From Paraburkholderia sp. LEh10 (lineage in GTDB: Bacteria > Pseudomonadota > Gammaproteobacteria > Burkholderiales > Burkholderiaceae), in assembly GCF_017814945.1 (NCBI RefSeq), contig NZ_JAGIPX010000001.1:124001-188000 (forward strand): a DNA stretch of 64,000 nucleotides. The letters run 5' to 3'. The notes below the pieces were generated by a model. That model worked only from the letters and a program-made list of their open reading frames with translations. It was not told where the DNA came from and did no database searches. The stretch's first letter is position 1. Every line of letters begins with the position of its first letter. Positions 54,286-62,191 of this stretch are shown here, one piece after another. The position numbers and the translations under genes are program-made.

Positions 54286-55026
54286 CTAGAACGTGTAAGC
54301 GACATTCAGAAAAACATTGACGGGATTAATCCGGATCGTCGATCGGGAAACGACATGCGTGCCATTCGCCGTCGTCCCATCCAGCGTCAGGTGAGTCTTT
54401 AACGGGACATAACCGACAGCGGCACCAACAGACCAGTTCTTCGTGACGGCGTAGTTTGCGCCGATCTCGAACACCGGATTCCAGGATGAACTGAGTGATG
54501 CGTGCGCCGACCCGCCTGGTCCGAGGTTATCCGTCACAAATTGACTATTGGTCGTGCGAACCTGGGTGAACCATGTATAGTTCACGCCCAACCCGACGAA
54601 AGGACGGAATTTCGACTGAGCCTCGAACAGGTGGTATCGAAGAACGATAGCGGGCGGCATCGGTCGCGTCGATCCGAGGGTGCCATACTTCGCGAGCGTG
54701 CCGTCACCGACCAGATCGACGGTCAGTGGGAGGCCAATGAGCGTGGCGACGCCGAAGTGGTCGGTAACATAGTACTCGGTTGTGATTCCCATCGTATCTG
54801 TGGACGTCGCATGCGCGCCGGTGCCGGGTAGTTGCTGATTCACCGTCATTCCACCAACACTTTCCACAGTAAGCGGCGTTGCACTACTCTGCGGCGCAAC
54901 GTGAAGCCACCCTGTGGCCAGAGTGAAGCTTCCAGCCGTCTGCGAACTTGCATGATCTGCAAGCGCAGCCGAGCAGATGCAAACCGTCATGCCGGCAGTG
55001 CGAATCTTTCTCCTGCAGTTCCTCAA
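54286..55026 (-). CDS. OmpW family outer-membrane porin (246 aa)
   Basis: A signal peptide (TAGMTVCICSAALADHASSQ) is followed by an eight-strand beta-barrel with the OmpW landmarks FGVATLIGLPLTVDLVGDG, VLRYHLFEAQSKFRPFVGLG, WNPVFEIGANYAVTKNWSVG and the terminal INPVNVFLNVAYTF ending in Phe. OmpW porins pass small hydrophobic molecules and often accompany aromatic degradation genes. The start is a TTG at 55026, chosen because aggag lies 8 bp upstream and the signal peptide then has normal length. It is the gene upstream of the molybdoenzyme operon, 226 bp away. Confidence 0.88.
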   Translation of the reverse strand: MRNCRRKIRTAGMTVCICSAALADHASSQTAGSFTLATGWLHVAPQSSATPLTVESVGGMTVNQQLPGTGAHATSTDTMGITTEYYVTDHFGVATLIGLPLTVDLVGDGTLAKYGTLGSTRPMPPAIVLRYHLFEAQSKFRPFVGLGVNYTWFTQVRTTNSQFVTDNLGPGGSAHASLSSSWNPVFEIGANYAVTKNWSVGAAVGYVPLKTHLTLDGTTANGTHVVSRSTIRINPVNVFLNVAYTF

Positions 55027-55305
55027 AGTGTCTTCTCCTGTCTCGATGGCTGATTTTTTTGTACACAGCTTTAACGATCCGCTCACTCAGCTGCGGAATG
55101 TTTGCGTCGAGCCCTTCACAGGCTGTGTGCGCATTGCAAATCCGACCACTTTTCTGTAGTTATACTAATTTAATTGTCCTGACTTCCATTGTCGTTGCAT
55201 TTATCTAAACTTCGTTACGGCGTGATCTCCTGAACTGAGCCCTCTCCAATTACATGTCCGTTCGTCTTTCGGGCGATTGCTAGTGGTCCTCTAATGCCTG
55301 GCGGG

Positions 55306-55545
55306 TTAGTGAATGCGCATCACCGGCCGTTCACTGTCAGGCGGGAACACACACCACGAACCATCGCCGTGCCGGAAGAAAAACAACCCGACGGACCCAC
55401 TCTGCAAAAGCAGCTCGATGTGCACACAGATTCCATGAGTCGAGTGGCGACGATTGAACCGGGTGACCTTAACCGGCGCCCCGGAAGTCGGTCCCAGCCA
55501 TTTATGCACAAGCGAACGTAAGGTCCTTCCTGATGCGATGCTCAT
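55306..55545 (-). CDS. Small conserved-type hypothetical protein (79 aa)
   Basis: MSIASGRTLRSLVHKWLGPT, then SAPVKVTRFNRRHS-like sequence and GLFFFRHGDGSWCVFPPDSE resemble a common group of small Burkholderia proteins of unknown function (TLRSLV-KW start, FFFRH-DGSW near the end). The start at 55545 has gaaag 3-4 bp before it, a poor site; a longer form starting at 55605 is possible. It lies between the OmpW and acyl-CoA synthetase genes on the same strand. Confidence 0.65.
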   Translation of the reverse strand: MSIASGRTLRSLVHKWLGPTSGAPVKVTRFNRRHSTHGICVHIELLLQSGSVGLFFFRHGDGSWCVFPPDSERPVMRIH

Positions 55546-55653
55546 CTTCTTTCCCAACCAAAAACAATTGCTCCAGCTGCTGCCAACGAAATCGACTTTG
55601 TGCACGTGTCATTGAAGTGCGAGTGACTGAACGTGCCGTGGACTAGGGACACG

Positions 55654-57660
55654 TCACTGCGGGCCGCTAAGCGTCCCGATCGCTGCTGTGCTCTCGTCGC
55701 TGCTTTGTGAAGTGGCCGCGACAGTGAGCGAAAAGGCGAACGGGAAGCGTCCAAGCGTTGAACCTGCCAGTCCTTTAAGCTCAGCGTCCGGAAGTTCGAC
55801 GTGAACGGAGACTCCGCGCGCGTTGTCTTCAATGATGCTAACGGTTGCATCCTCGACGCCAGCCTCTGCGAGGGCCGACCGAAGCGCGTCCGCCGTTTCG
55901 CGTCGTTTCAGCGCAGGCTTGAAGATCTTGCCGACGCCCGTCAGCGGCATCGCATCGACGACCCGTATTCCCTTTGGAACCGCGGCGCGCTCGCTGATCT
56001 CGTCACGCACGAACCCGGCGAGTTCGGCCTCGGTCGCCGTTGCGCCGGGTTTTAGCTGGACATAGGCGACGGGCAGCTCGCCTGCATGCATATCCGGACG
56101 TCCTACAGCGGCGGCAATCTGCACTGCAGGATGACGATGAAGCGCTTCTTCGATAGCCGCGGGGTCGATGTTGTGGCCGCCCCGGATAATCAGTTCCTTT
56201 TTCCGGCCCGTCAGCCAGAAGTACCCGTCGGCATCGCAGCGCCCAAGATCGCCGGTATTGAGCCAGCGCCTGCCGTCACCCAGCTCCATCCAGATTCCAC
56301 TATCCTGCTGCGGCCGGGAATAACCGACGAACACATTCGGGCCGGAGATCACCAGCTGGCCCACCTCGTCCGCAACGCAGTCCCGCACATAGCGGCCGGT
56401 TCCGTCGACCACCACGGCCTTCATCGCCTGTCCAGGCAGACGCAGGCCTATCGAACCGGCCCTGCGCTCCCCAAGCGGTGGATTGGCGCTACTCACGCAC
56501 GTACCTTCGGTGAGACCGTAGCCTTCGAGGATACGTATGCCTGTACGGTCCTGAAACGTCCTGAGCAGTTCTACCGGCATTGGCGCAGCGCCGCACAGGC
56601 CATACTCGAGCGAGCTGATGTCGTGCCCGTCAACCGGAACGTCCAGCAGTGAACCATAGAGCGTCGGAACACCGCTAAAGAAGTTGATGCGGTAATGCTC
56701 GACAATTTCCCAGAAGCGCCTTACAACGCCCTCGCCCCGATAACCCTGCGGTGTGCCGAGAACGACGTGGGCGCCGCGCGAGAACGCCAGCAGGCCTGTC
56801 ACCATCACGGCATTAACGTGGAATAGCGGCAATCCGCAAAACATCGTTTTGCCCGGCCCGATGCTTTCGCCGAAGAACTGAGCCGCATTCCACGCATTGG
56901 CCACCTCATTGCCGTGCTGGCGCATCGCAATCTTCGGCAGTCCCGTGGTGCCGCCCGTGCAGAAGCAGGACGAAACGTCGTCGGTGCTTATCCGACGCGA
57001 ATCATTGAGCGCGACCCCGGACTCGCTGGCGATGGCGGCGCTGAATTCGTGGATCCGGATCTGCGCGGGGACCGCGCTGCGCAGACCGCCCTCGCCATGC
57101 AGCCTTTCGATTTCGCGACGCTGCTGCGTTCGGGCTGCGGCTGCCTTTTCCCCGTGCATCCGGTCAGCGAGATTGACTAGCACCAGATCTCGCAAAGCCG
57201 GGACCCCGGCCAACGCCGATTGCACTCGTTGCCATAGGTCAATCCCGGGAAACGGCGCGAGCGTGACGAGCACACTGGCACCTGAGGCCTTGAGCAGCTC
57301 GCCGATGGCTTCGCTTTCAAGCAGTGGATTGATCGCGCAGACAATCCCCGCTGCTTCGGCTCCCCAGATCACAAAGTGCGTCTCTGGCAGATTGGGTAGC
57401 ACATAGGCGACGACGCTGTCCCGTTCCACGCCCAGTCGCGACAGCATGTTTGCCGTGCGGGTGATATCGCGCACCAGTTCGCTGTACGTCCAGCGCTCCG
57501 GGCTCGCGTAGTCGTCCGCCGTCGCGAAGAAAGAAAGCGCAGGTGCCGAAGGATCGATGGCGGCGCCCCGGCAGATCATCTCGTAGGTATTCGACGGTAG
57601 ATCCGCCTGCCGTTGCGTTTCGATAGCCAGCACATCGCCCAGGTTTGCGACGCCTTTCAT
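55654..57660 (-). CDS. Acyl-CoA synthetase of the ANL superfamily (668 aa)
   Basis: ANL signature motifs are all present: the phosphate loop CTGGTTGLPKIA (about 240), GYGLTEG, and NTGDLGRCDADGYFWLTGRK followed by KELIIRGGHN with the catalytic hinge, and the C-terminal GVGKIFKPAL with the conserved Lys. It should activate a carboxylic acid to its CoA thioester using ATP. Its length of 668 exceeds typical family size (about 540) because of a C-terminal extension (after residue 600) and a helical insert near 180-230. The ATG overlaps the FAH-family stop (ATGA). Likely acts on the product of ring cleavage. Confidence 0.88.
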   Translation of the reverse strand: MKGVANLGDVLAIETQRQADLPSNTYEMICRGAAIDPSAPALSFFATADDYASPERWTYSELVRDITRTANMLSRLGVERDSVVAYVLPNLPETHFVIWGAEAAGIVCAINPLLESEAIGELLKASGASVLVTLAPFPGIDLWQRVQSALAGVPALRDLVLVNLADRMHGEKAAAARTQQRREIERLHGEGGLRSAVPAQIRIHEFSAAIASESGVALNDSRRISTDDVSSCFCTGGTTGLPKIAMRQHGNEVANAWNAAQFFGESIGPGKTMFCGLPLFHVNAVMVTGLLAFSRGAHVVLGTPQGYRGEGVVRRFWEIVEHYRINFFSGVPTLYGSLLDVPVDGHDISSLEYGLCGAAPMPVELLRTFQDRTGIRILEGYGLTEGTCVSSANPPLGERRAGSIGLRLPGQAMKAVVVDGTGRYVRDCVADEVGQLVISGPNVFVGYSRPQQDSGIWMELGDGRRWLNTGDLGRCDADGYFWLTGRKKELIIRGGHNIDPAAIEEALHRHPAVQIAAAVGRPDMHAGELPVAYVQLKPGATATEAELAGFVRDEISERAAVPKGIRVVDAMPLTGVGKIFKPALKRRETADALRSALAEAGVEDATVSIIEDNARGVSVHVELPDAELKGLAGSTLGRFPFAFSLTVAATSQSSDESTAAIGTLSGPQ

Positions 57661-58613
57661 GCTGCCTCTTCGACAACGACGTTATGCTGCACGCCCAGAT
57701 TGATGCAGCGGTCGTAGCTGACGATCTGTGCCTCCACGACGTCCCCTGGCTGCAGGTACTGCGGCCTGTCTTCCTGCATCTTAAGGAAGAGCCGCCATTT
57801 TTCCGCTTCAGGCAGTTGCGCCGCGGCCCGTTGCTTCTCGGGTGACGGAATGCTCAACGCACAACCAGATGGCGTGCCCGTTGCGAGCAGGTCGCCCGTG
57901 TGCAGGTCCTGCACGCCGGACAGCTCCGTCAGGGTCTCGGCCGGGCCATAGACAAGACCGGCAGTAGTGTCATTCTGGCGGACGGTACCGTTCACCGTCA
58001 GCGTCAGCACGAGCTCTTTCAACTTTGGAAAGTCACCCTTCTCAAGCAGGCAAAGGTAAGGACCGACAGGGCCAAACGTCCGGTAGCTCTTGCCCTTGTA
58101 GAACTGCATCTGCGGAATCTGGATATCGCGCGCGGAATAGTCGTTGACGATCACAGCGCCAGCAATGTATTCATGCAGGTTTTCGTCGGTGACCGTCTCA
58201 CGGGACGTGATATCGCGCTTGAGCACGAGACCAAGCTCGATCTCATAGTCAAGGAACCGCACCGCGTTGGGCTTTACGACGTGCGAGTTGGCCGGAACGA
58301 TGCAGCTCGTTGCCTTCGTGAAGATCATGTTGAACTTCTTCACATCCGGGTCCATGCCGGATTCGATCATGTGCTGGCGATAATTTGCGCCCTGACAGAT
58401 GAACTGCTGGTTCGCAGTCACGGGCGACAGCCATCGCACTTCCGATTCAGGAATCGTTGGTCCGTCCAGCACAAGCAGCCGTTCGACGGGATTCGCTTCG
58501 ATAAACTCAGCGGTTGAGTTGAACTCGCCCGGAACCGGTGTGATAGCGTTATCGGCTACTACGCCCCACTGGGCGCGGCCTTGATGCAGGTAATGCAGTA
58601 CGTGAACTGCCAT
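57657..58613 (-). CDS. Fumarylacetoacetate hydrolase family protein (318 aa)
   Basis: FAH-fold metal ligands are visible: FLDYEIELGLVLKRDI (Glu pair) and IVNDYSARDIQ (Asp). The full FAH core continues through GKSYRTFGPVGPYL and TGDLLATGTPSGCALS to an additional C-terminal part. The family hydrolyses or decarboxylates beta-keto acids after aromatic ring cleavage. The stop overlaps the acyl-CoA synthetase start as ATGA and the gene begins 34 bp after the dioxygenase stop, so the three form one operon. Confidence 0.9.
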   Translation of the reverse strand: MAVHVLHYLHQGRAQWGVVADNAITPVPGEFNSTAEFIEANPVERLLVLDGPTIPESEVRWLSPVTANQQFICQGANYRQHMIESGMDPDVKKFNMIFTKATSCIVPANSHVVKPNAVRFLDYEIELGLVLKRDITSRETVTDENLHEYIAGAVIVNDYSARDIQIPQMQFYKGKSYRTFGPVGPYLCLLEKGDFPKLKELVLTLTVNGTVRQNDTTAGLVYGPAETLTELSGVQDLHTGDLLATGTPSGCALSIPSPEKQRAAAQLPEAEKWRLFLKMQEDRPQYLQPGDVVEAQIVSYDRCINLGVQHNVVVEEAA

Positions 58614-58647
58614 TTGTCGATCTCCGGCTTCGATGGATAGGGTTGGC

Positions 58648-59718
58648 TCAGGCGAAAAGCTTAGCCAGCGTGCGCAGCTTGCTGAGCGTCAGGTCAGGGC
58701 TGCGGCGCAGGTTTTTGAAAAGCGCCACCATGCTCGCGGGCGTGAACCTGGGCTTCGTGAAACTGCGCGGCATCGTCGGCCCCCACTGGGCCATCGCTTC
58801 ACGGCTCACGGCATGGATGCCCGTCGGCTCGTCGGACGTGAACAGGTCGCCGTCGCAGTAGTGTTCGTGCTTGTCGCCCCACGGGTCCTGCCAGTAGTCG
58901 AAGATCTGGCTACCGAGGATATGCCGGCCGATGCCCCATGCGTGGTTCCACCCGTTATCGCGCAGCACGCGCTGGCCCATACCGACCGCGTCCGCGTCAA
59001 CGAGTTCGTAGGCGCTGTGGCTGTAGGTCGCGACAAAACCCTGTGCAAGCGCAAGCGTGTGATGATCCGCCGGTCTGTCGCCGAGATCGAGGCGCATGAA
59101 CGCGACAACCGGCGAGCCATCGGGAAGCACCTGCACGTCGCTCGGGATAAAACCGAAATGGCGCGTGTACCACGCACAGGTTTGCTGATAGTCGGCGAGT
59201 TCGAGCACGACGTGCCCCAGCCGGATGATCTCTGGCGCGCGCTCCGGTGGTCGCTGCGTACCGTTGATGCGCACGGTTGCATCGACGGAATTGAACGACA
59301 ACGGCAGCCGGTGCGGCAAGACTGATGCGGGCGCCTGGCCCCAGATCGCATCGACACGAAAACCGGAAGGGTCTTTCAGTCGCACCACGTAGCCGCCGCC
59401 TGGTAACACAGACTGTTCGACCTCTGAAGCGCCGGGCAGCGTCGCGAGCGCATCGAGCTCACTCCTGCTCGCGACCTGCAGACCAAATCCGACAAACTGC
59501 GCTTTCGGCGCCTTGCGCACGACATAGCAGAAGTGCGACGCGTCTGTTCCACGCAAAAGCAGCAGCGCTTCGCCCCGCGATACCGTTTGAAGCCCAAAGT
59601 CATTGAGAAATCGTTCAGCTTCCCCAAGGTCTGGCCTGTCGAATATCAGATAGGCCAGGGCGGTCGCTTTCGCCGTTGGATGAGGGTGGCGGGCCGGCTG
59701 TGCAGTTGTCAGTTTCAT
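58648..59718 (-). CDS. Two-domain VOC protein, extradiol dioxygenase-like (356 aa)
   Basis: Two glyoxalase/bleomycin-fold (VOC) domains: the first (about 15-130) lacks metal ligands, the second (about 165-310) has them in RLGHVVLELADY (His), DHHTLAL (His) and KHEHYCDGD (Glu), the 2-His-1-Glu Fe site of extradiol dioxygenases. This would open a catechol-type ring, or act as a related lyase. The C-terminus has a basic helical tail (KNLRRSPDLTLSKLRTLAKL). It is the first gene of the VOC-FAH-synthetase operon, with a promoter at 60068-60096. Confidence 0.88.
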   Translation of the reverse strand: MKLTTAQPARHPHPTAKATALAYLIFDRPDLGEAERFLNDFGLQTVSRGEALLLLRGTDASHFCYVVRKAPKAQFVGFGLQVASRSELDALATLPGASEVEQSVLPGGGYVVRLKDPSGFRVDAIWGQAPASVLPHRLPLSFNSVDATVRINGTQRPPERAPEIIRLGHVVLELADYQQTCAWYTRHFGFIPSDVQVLPDGSPVVAFMRLDLGDRPADHHTLALAQGFVATYSHSAYELVDADAVGMGQRVLRDNGWNHAWGIGRHILGSQIFDYWQDPWGDKHEHYCDGDLFTSDEPTGIHAVSREAMAQWGPTMPRSFTKPRFTPASMVALFKNLRRSPDLTLSKLRTLAKLFA

Positions 59719-60067
59719 GGCGGAAGGTAATCAGGCGGTTGCGATGGCTGATGCGGCTTCGAGCGCTGGCACGCTGGCACGATGGCGCCACGGCAGACGA
59801 TGCTCTCGCGCAATGAAGTTCCCGACGGTATTGCGAAGATCTTTGGTCATTGCGCGGACGCGCCGTAAGCCTCTCACGCGACACCCTGCGATGCGGTGCG
59901 TGCTCGCCGGCTCATATGCCGGCGCGATAGGGATAGCGGGTCCCGATACCCGGACGGGCGGACGAATAGCGTGATGCCGGCCGGTCGGCCCGGCGCCATG
60001 TCTGGTTGCTGTCTCCACAGTCACTCCACGTGTTTTAGTTTGACCGGCCCTCGGTGCCGTTGATGAC

Positions 60068-60096
60068 ATTAAACTCATAGCTGATCGTTTTGTCAA
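60068..60096 (-). promoter_or_regulatory. Sigma-70-like promoter of the VOC-FAH-synthetase operon
   Basis: On the minus strand: perfect TTGACA (60096-60091), 17-bp spacer, TTTAAT (60073-60068). The spacer holds atcagctatgag, nearly the same as in the tetR promoter at 50014-50042. Transcription should start near 60060, about 340 bp before the dioxygenase start at 59718, a long leader; the stretch 59719-60060 has no recognised gene. Confidence 0.65.
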
Positions 60097-60118
60097 TAAA
60101 GACATTCGAATCTATACT
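60090..60118 (+). promoter_or_regulatory. Back-to-back promoter for the second tetR gene
   Basis: On the plus strand TTGTCA (60090-60095), 17-bp spacer and TATACT (60113-60118). Its -35 box overlaps the -35 box of the opposite promoter (60091-60096), so both cannot be bound by polymerase at once. Transcription would begin about 60125, exactly at the tetR ATG, implying a leaderless message. Confidence 0.55.
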
Positions 60119-60124
60119 GCGGAT

Positions 60125-60910
60125 ATGACCAGATCTGGATTCATCATGACAAAGACGACAAATCGCCCGACAACAAAGCGTTCCTCGCGAGCAGCGCCGG
60201 CCGTCCCGGCTCCCGCCGCTCCCGTCATCGAAGAACGCGAGCCGCGCGGTGCGCGCCGCAAGCGTGAGACGCGCGCCCGGCTGCTCGACGCTGCCCTCCG
60301 GCTGATGGCGGAGAAGGGCATGGAGGGCGTGGCGATCAATGAGATTACCGAGGCCGCCGACGTAGGCTTTGGCTCGTTCTACAACCACTTCGAATCGAAG
60401 GAAGCGATCTACGCGACGCTCGTCGATAACGTGTTTGAAGAATTCGCGAACATGCTCGATCGCCTCGCGGGCGGCATTACCGACCCGGCGGAGGTGGTCG
60501 CCGTCTCTGTGCGCCACACTGTCCTGCGTGCGCGGCACGATCCGGTGTGGGGGCGTTTCCTGATACGTGAAGGGTTTTCTGCGCGCGCGATGAGCCGCGG
60601 GCTGGGCCAGCGGCTGCTGCGCGACATCGGCAACGGCATTGCTGCGAAACGTTTCGTCGTTGCCGACCCGTTTATCGGCTTTCTCGCAGTGGGCGGCACG
60701 GTCCTGAGCGCGATCGCCGCCGAGCTGAACTTCGTCGCGCCAGGCGCGAGCGCGGCGGGCGTGCTCAAGGAACTCGGCTTCAGCGGCGAGCACTTCCCGG
60801 AGCGCACGGCAGCGATGTTGCTGCAAACGCTTGGGCTAAAGCGCGCTGAGGCGGAAAAGATTGCAGCGCGGCCACTGCCCGTCGTCGATGAAGCCGTCGA
60901 GGAAAATTGA
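60125..60910 (+). CDS. TetR family transcriptional regulator (261 aa)
   Basis: The DNA-binding domain follows a Ser/Pro/Ala-rich start: RETRARLLDAALRLMAEKGM and EGVAINEITEAADVGFGSFY with NHFESKEAIY. The C-terminal ligand domain (about 100-261) is unrecognised. The first 45 residues are longer than usual and basic. No ribosome site precedes ATG 60125; 60149 is a possible alternative. Divergent from the VOC operon with overlapping promoters, so it most likely represses that operon and itself. Confidence 0.85.
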   Translation: MTRSGFIMTKTTNRPTTKRSSRAAPAVPAPAAPVIEEREPRGARRKRETRARLLDAALRLMAEKGMEGVAINEITEAADVGFGSFYNHFESKEAIYATLVDNVFEEFANMLDRLAGGITDPAEVVAVSVRHTVLRARHDPVWGRFLIREGFSARAMSRGLGQRLLRDIGNGIAAKRFVVADPFIGFLAVGGTVLSAIAAELNFVAPGASAAGVLKELGFSGEHFPERTAAMLLQTLGLKRAEAEKIAARPLPVVDEAVEEN

Positions 60911-61072
60911 GGACCGTGAAACGAGCAGTTCCGGTGAACGCGCGCTGGCCGGACCGGCCATGTGATTGTTGGTTCTTTCATGGCGGCCGCGCGCCAGGCG
61001 TGCGAACCGATTGTCATCGGAAGGCGTCGTGACAGTCTCGCCACGGGGGCAATCGCGTGGTGTCCGCTTTGC

Positions 61073-61387
61073 TCAATCGTCCGCCAGCGCAAGAACGCTG
61101 GCGATCAATTCCTGGTCCTCGTTGTCCAGCGCTTCGCGGTGAAACCTCGAAAGATCGCGCAGCGCTGAACAGACGAGCCGAACCGGATGGGGCGTCGACG
61201 GCAGAAGCGGCCAGGCATGTAGCAGATAGAGCAACGGCGTGATCTCGCGCCGCTCGCACCACCGGTCGAAGAGCACGATACAGAGATCATCGACCTGTTT
61301 GCGCACATGGGCGGAGCCGTCGCTGCCATCCGCGGCCCGTACCAAGGTAAGCCCGGTCGCCATTTTGCTGTTCGGAGCCTTGTTCAT
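61073..61387 (-). CDS. Hypothetical protein of unknown function (104 aa)
   Basis: A small, mostly helical protein (start MNKAPNSKMATGLTLVRAAD, then DLCIVLFDRWCERREITPLL and SALRDLSRFHREALDNEDQE). Two cysteines, no signal peptide. It sits 78 bp after the pqiC stop, same strand, and could be the tail gene of the pqi operon. No family recognised. The aggaATG context is tight, so the start could instead be the internal ATG of MATGLTLV. Confidence 0.6.
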   Translation of the reverse strand: MNKAPNSKMATGLTLVRAADGSDGSAHVRKQVDDLCIVLFDRWCERREITPLLYLLHAWPLLPSTPHPVRLVCSALRDLSRFHREALDNEDQELIASVLALADD

Positions 61388-61435
61388 TCCTGTCCATACA
61401 AATGGGCGTGTTTGCCTATCGAGAGAGTGGCGCAG

Positions 61436-61458
61436 GCCCGCGCCAACTGGCGGCGGGC
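61436..61458. terminator. Hairpin after pqiC
   Basis: gcccgcgcca (61436-61445) pairs with ggcggcgggc (61449-61458) around a 3-base loop, with small imperfections. It lies just after the pqiC stop at 61466 on the minus strand. There is no T-run, so it may only weaken read-through. Confidence 0.35.
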
Positions 61459-61465
61459 AACGGAC

Positions 61466-62191
61466 TCATTCCTCAATGCGCGCAACCGCCCTGTCAGCGG
61501 CTGTCTCAACCGCGTCTGTCATATGCGGGCAAGACAACATCCTGTTCCGCGCTTTGCCCGAGGCCCCAGTGGGCCTGAACGGACTATCCGTGGCGCTCGC
61601 GGCGAAGGCGCGTATGACCTTGGCTATTTGTGCAGCGACTACGCTTATCGCGCGGCGGTGGCCACCTACGACCGCCTGATATCCATCAGAAACGGGCTCG
61701 CTCACTACACTGTGGCAAGTCAATGTCTCGTCGTCCGTCAACGTGCGTACATCCCATACGACGTCAATCAGCGCATGTGAACCAGGCCAGGATTCGAAGC
61801 GCTGGACATCGACGGCAACCTGATAGACAGGAACGTCCCCACGGGCGACGGTCTTCGCGCCGGGCGCGCCAGCCTTCTGGCTCACGCCAGCAACCAGCGC
61901 ATAGCGGATTTCGTCCGGTAGGGACGACGCCCACCGGTCGTCCTCCAGTACCTGGACCTGTGCCGCATTGACCTGTACCACAAGCTGGCTTCTTGCCACG
62001 GCGGCCGGCACCTTGACCGGACGCACGTCGATGCGAAATGATGGACTCGCAGTATTGCCCGCAATCGTCGGCCCGGCTTCCGTGCTGAGCGTGTAAAAGC
62101 GCGTCGGCGGCGAAGCGCACGCCGTCAGGATCGACAGACCAATGACGGTCGCGGTCCGCACGACCGTGCGCCATGAACAGGATTGCCTCAT
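61466..62191 (-). CDS. pqiC: PqiC-type outer-membrane lipoprotein (241 aa)
   Basis: A lipoprotein signal ends in the lipobox LTAC (Cys about residue 25), followed by PTRFYTLSTEAGPT, the usual start of ABC-transport-auxiliary lipoproteins, and a central RIDVRPVKVPAAVARSQLVV strand. PqiC forms the outer-membrane end of the PqiABC phospholipid bridge. The ATG overlaps the pqiB stop as ATGA. The C-terminal about 40 residues (KARNRMLSCPHMTDAVETAA) are typical of the group in length. Confidence 0.9.
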   Translation of the reverse strand: MRQSCSWRTVVRTATVIGLSILTACASPPTRFYTLSTEAGPTIAGNTASPSFRIDVRPVKVPAAVARSQLVVQVNAAQVQVLEDDRWASSLPDEIRYALVAGVSQKAGAPGAKTVARGDVPVYQVAVDVQRFESWPGSHALIDVVWDVRTLTDDETLTCHSVVSEPVSDGYQAVVGGHRRAISVVAAQIAKVIRAFAASATDSPFRPTGASGKARNRMLSCPHMTDAVETAADRAVARIEE

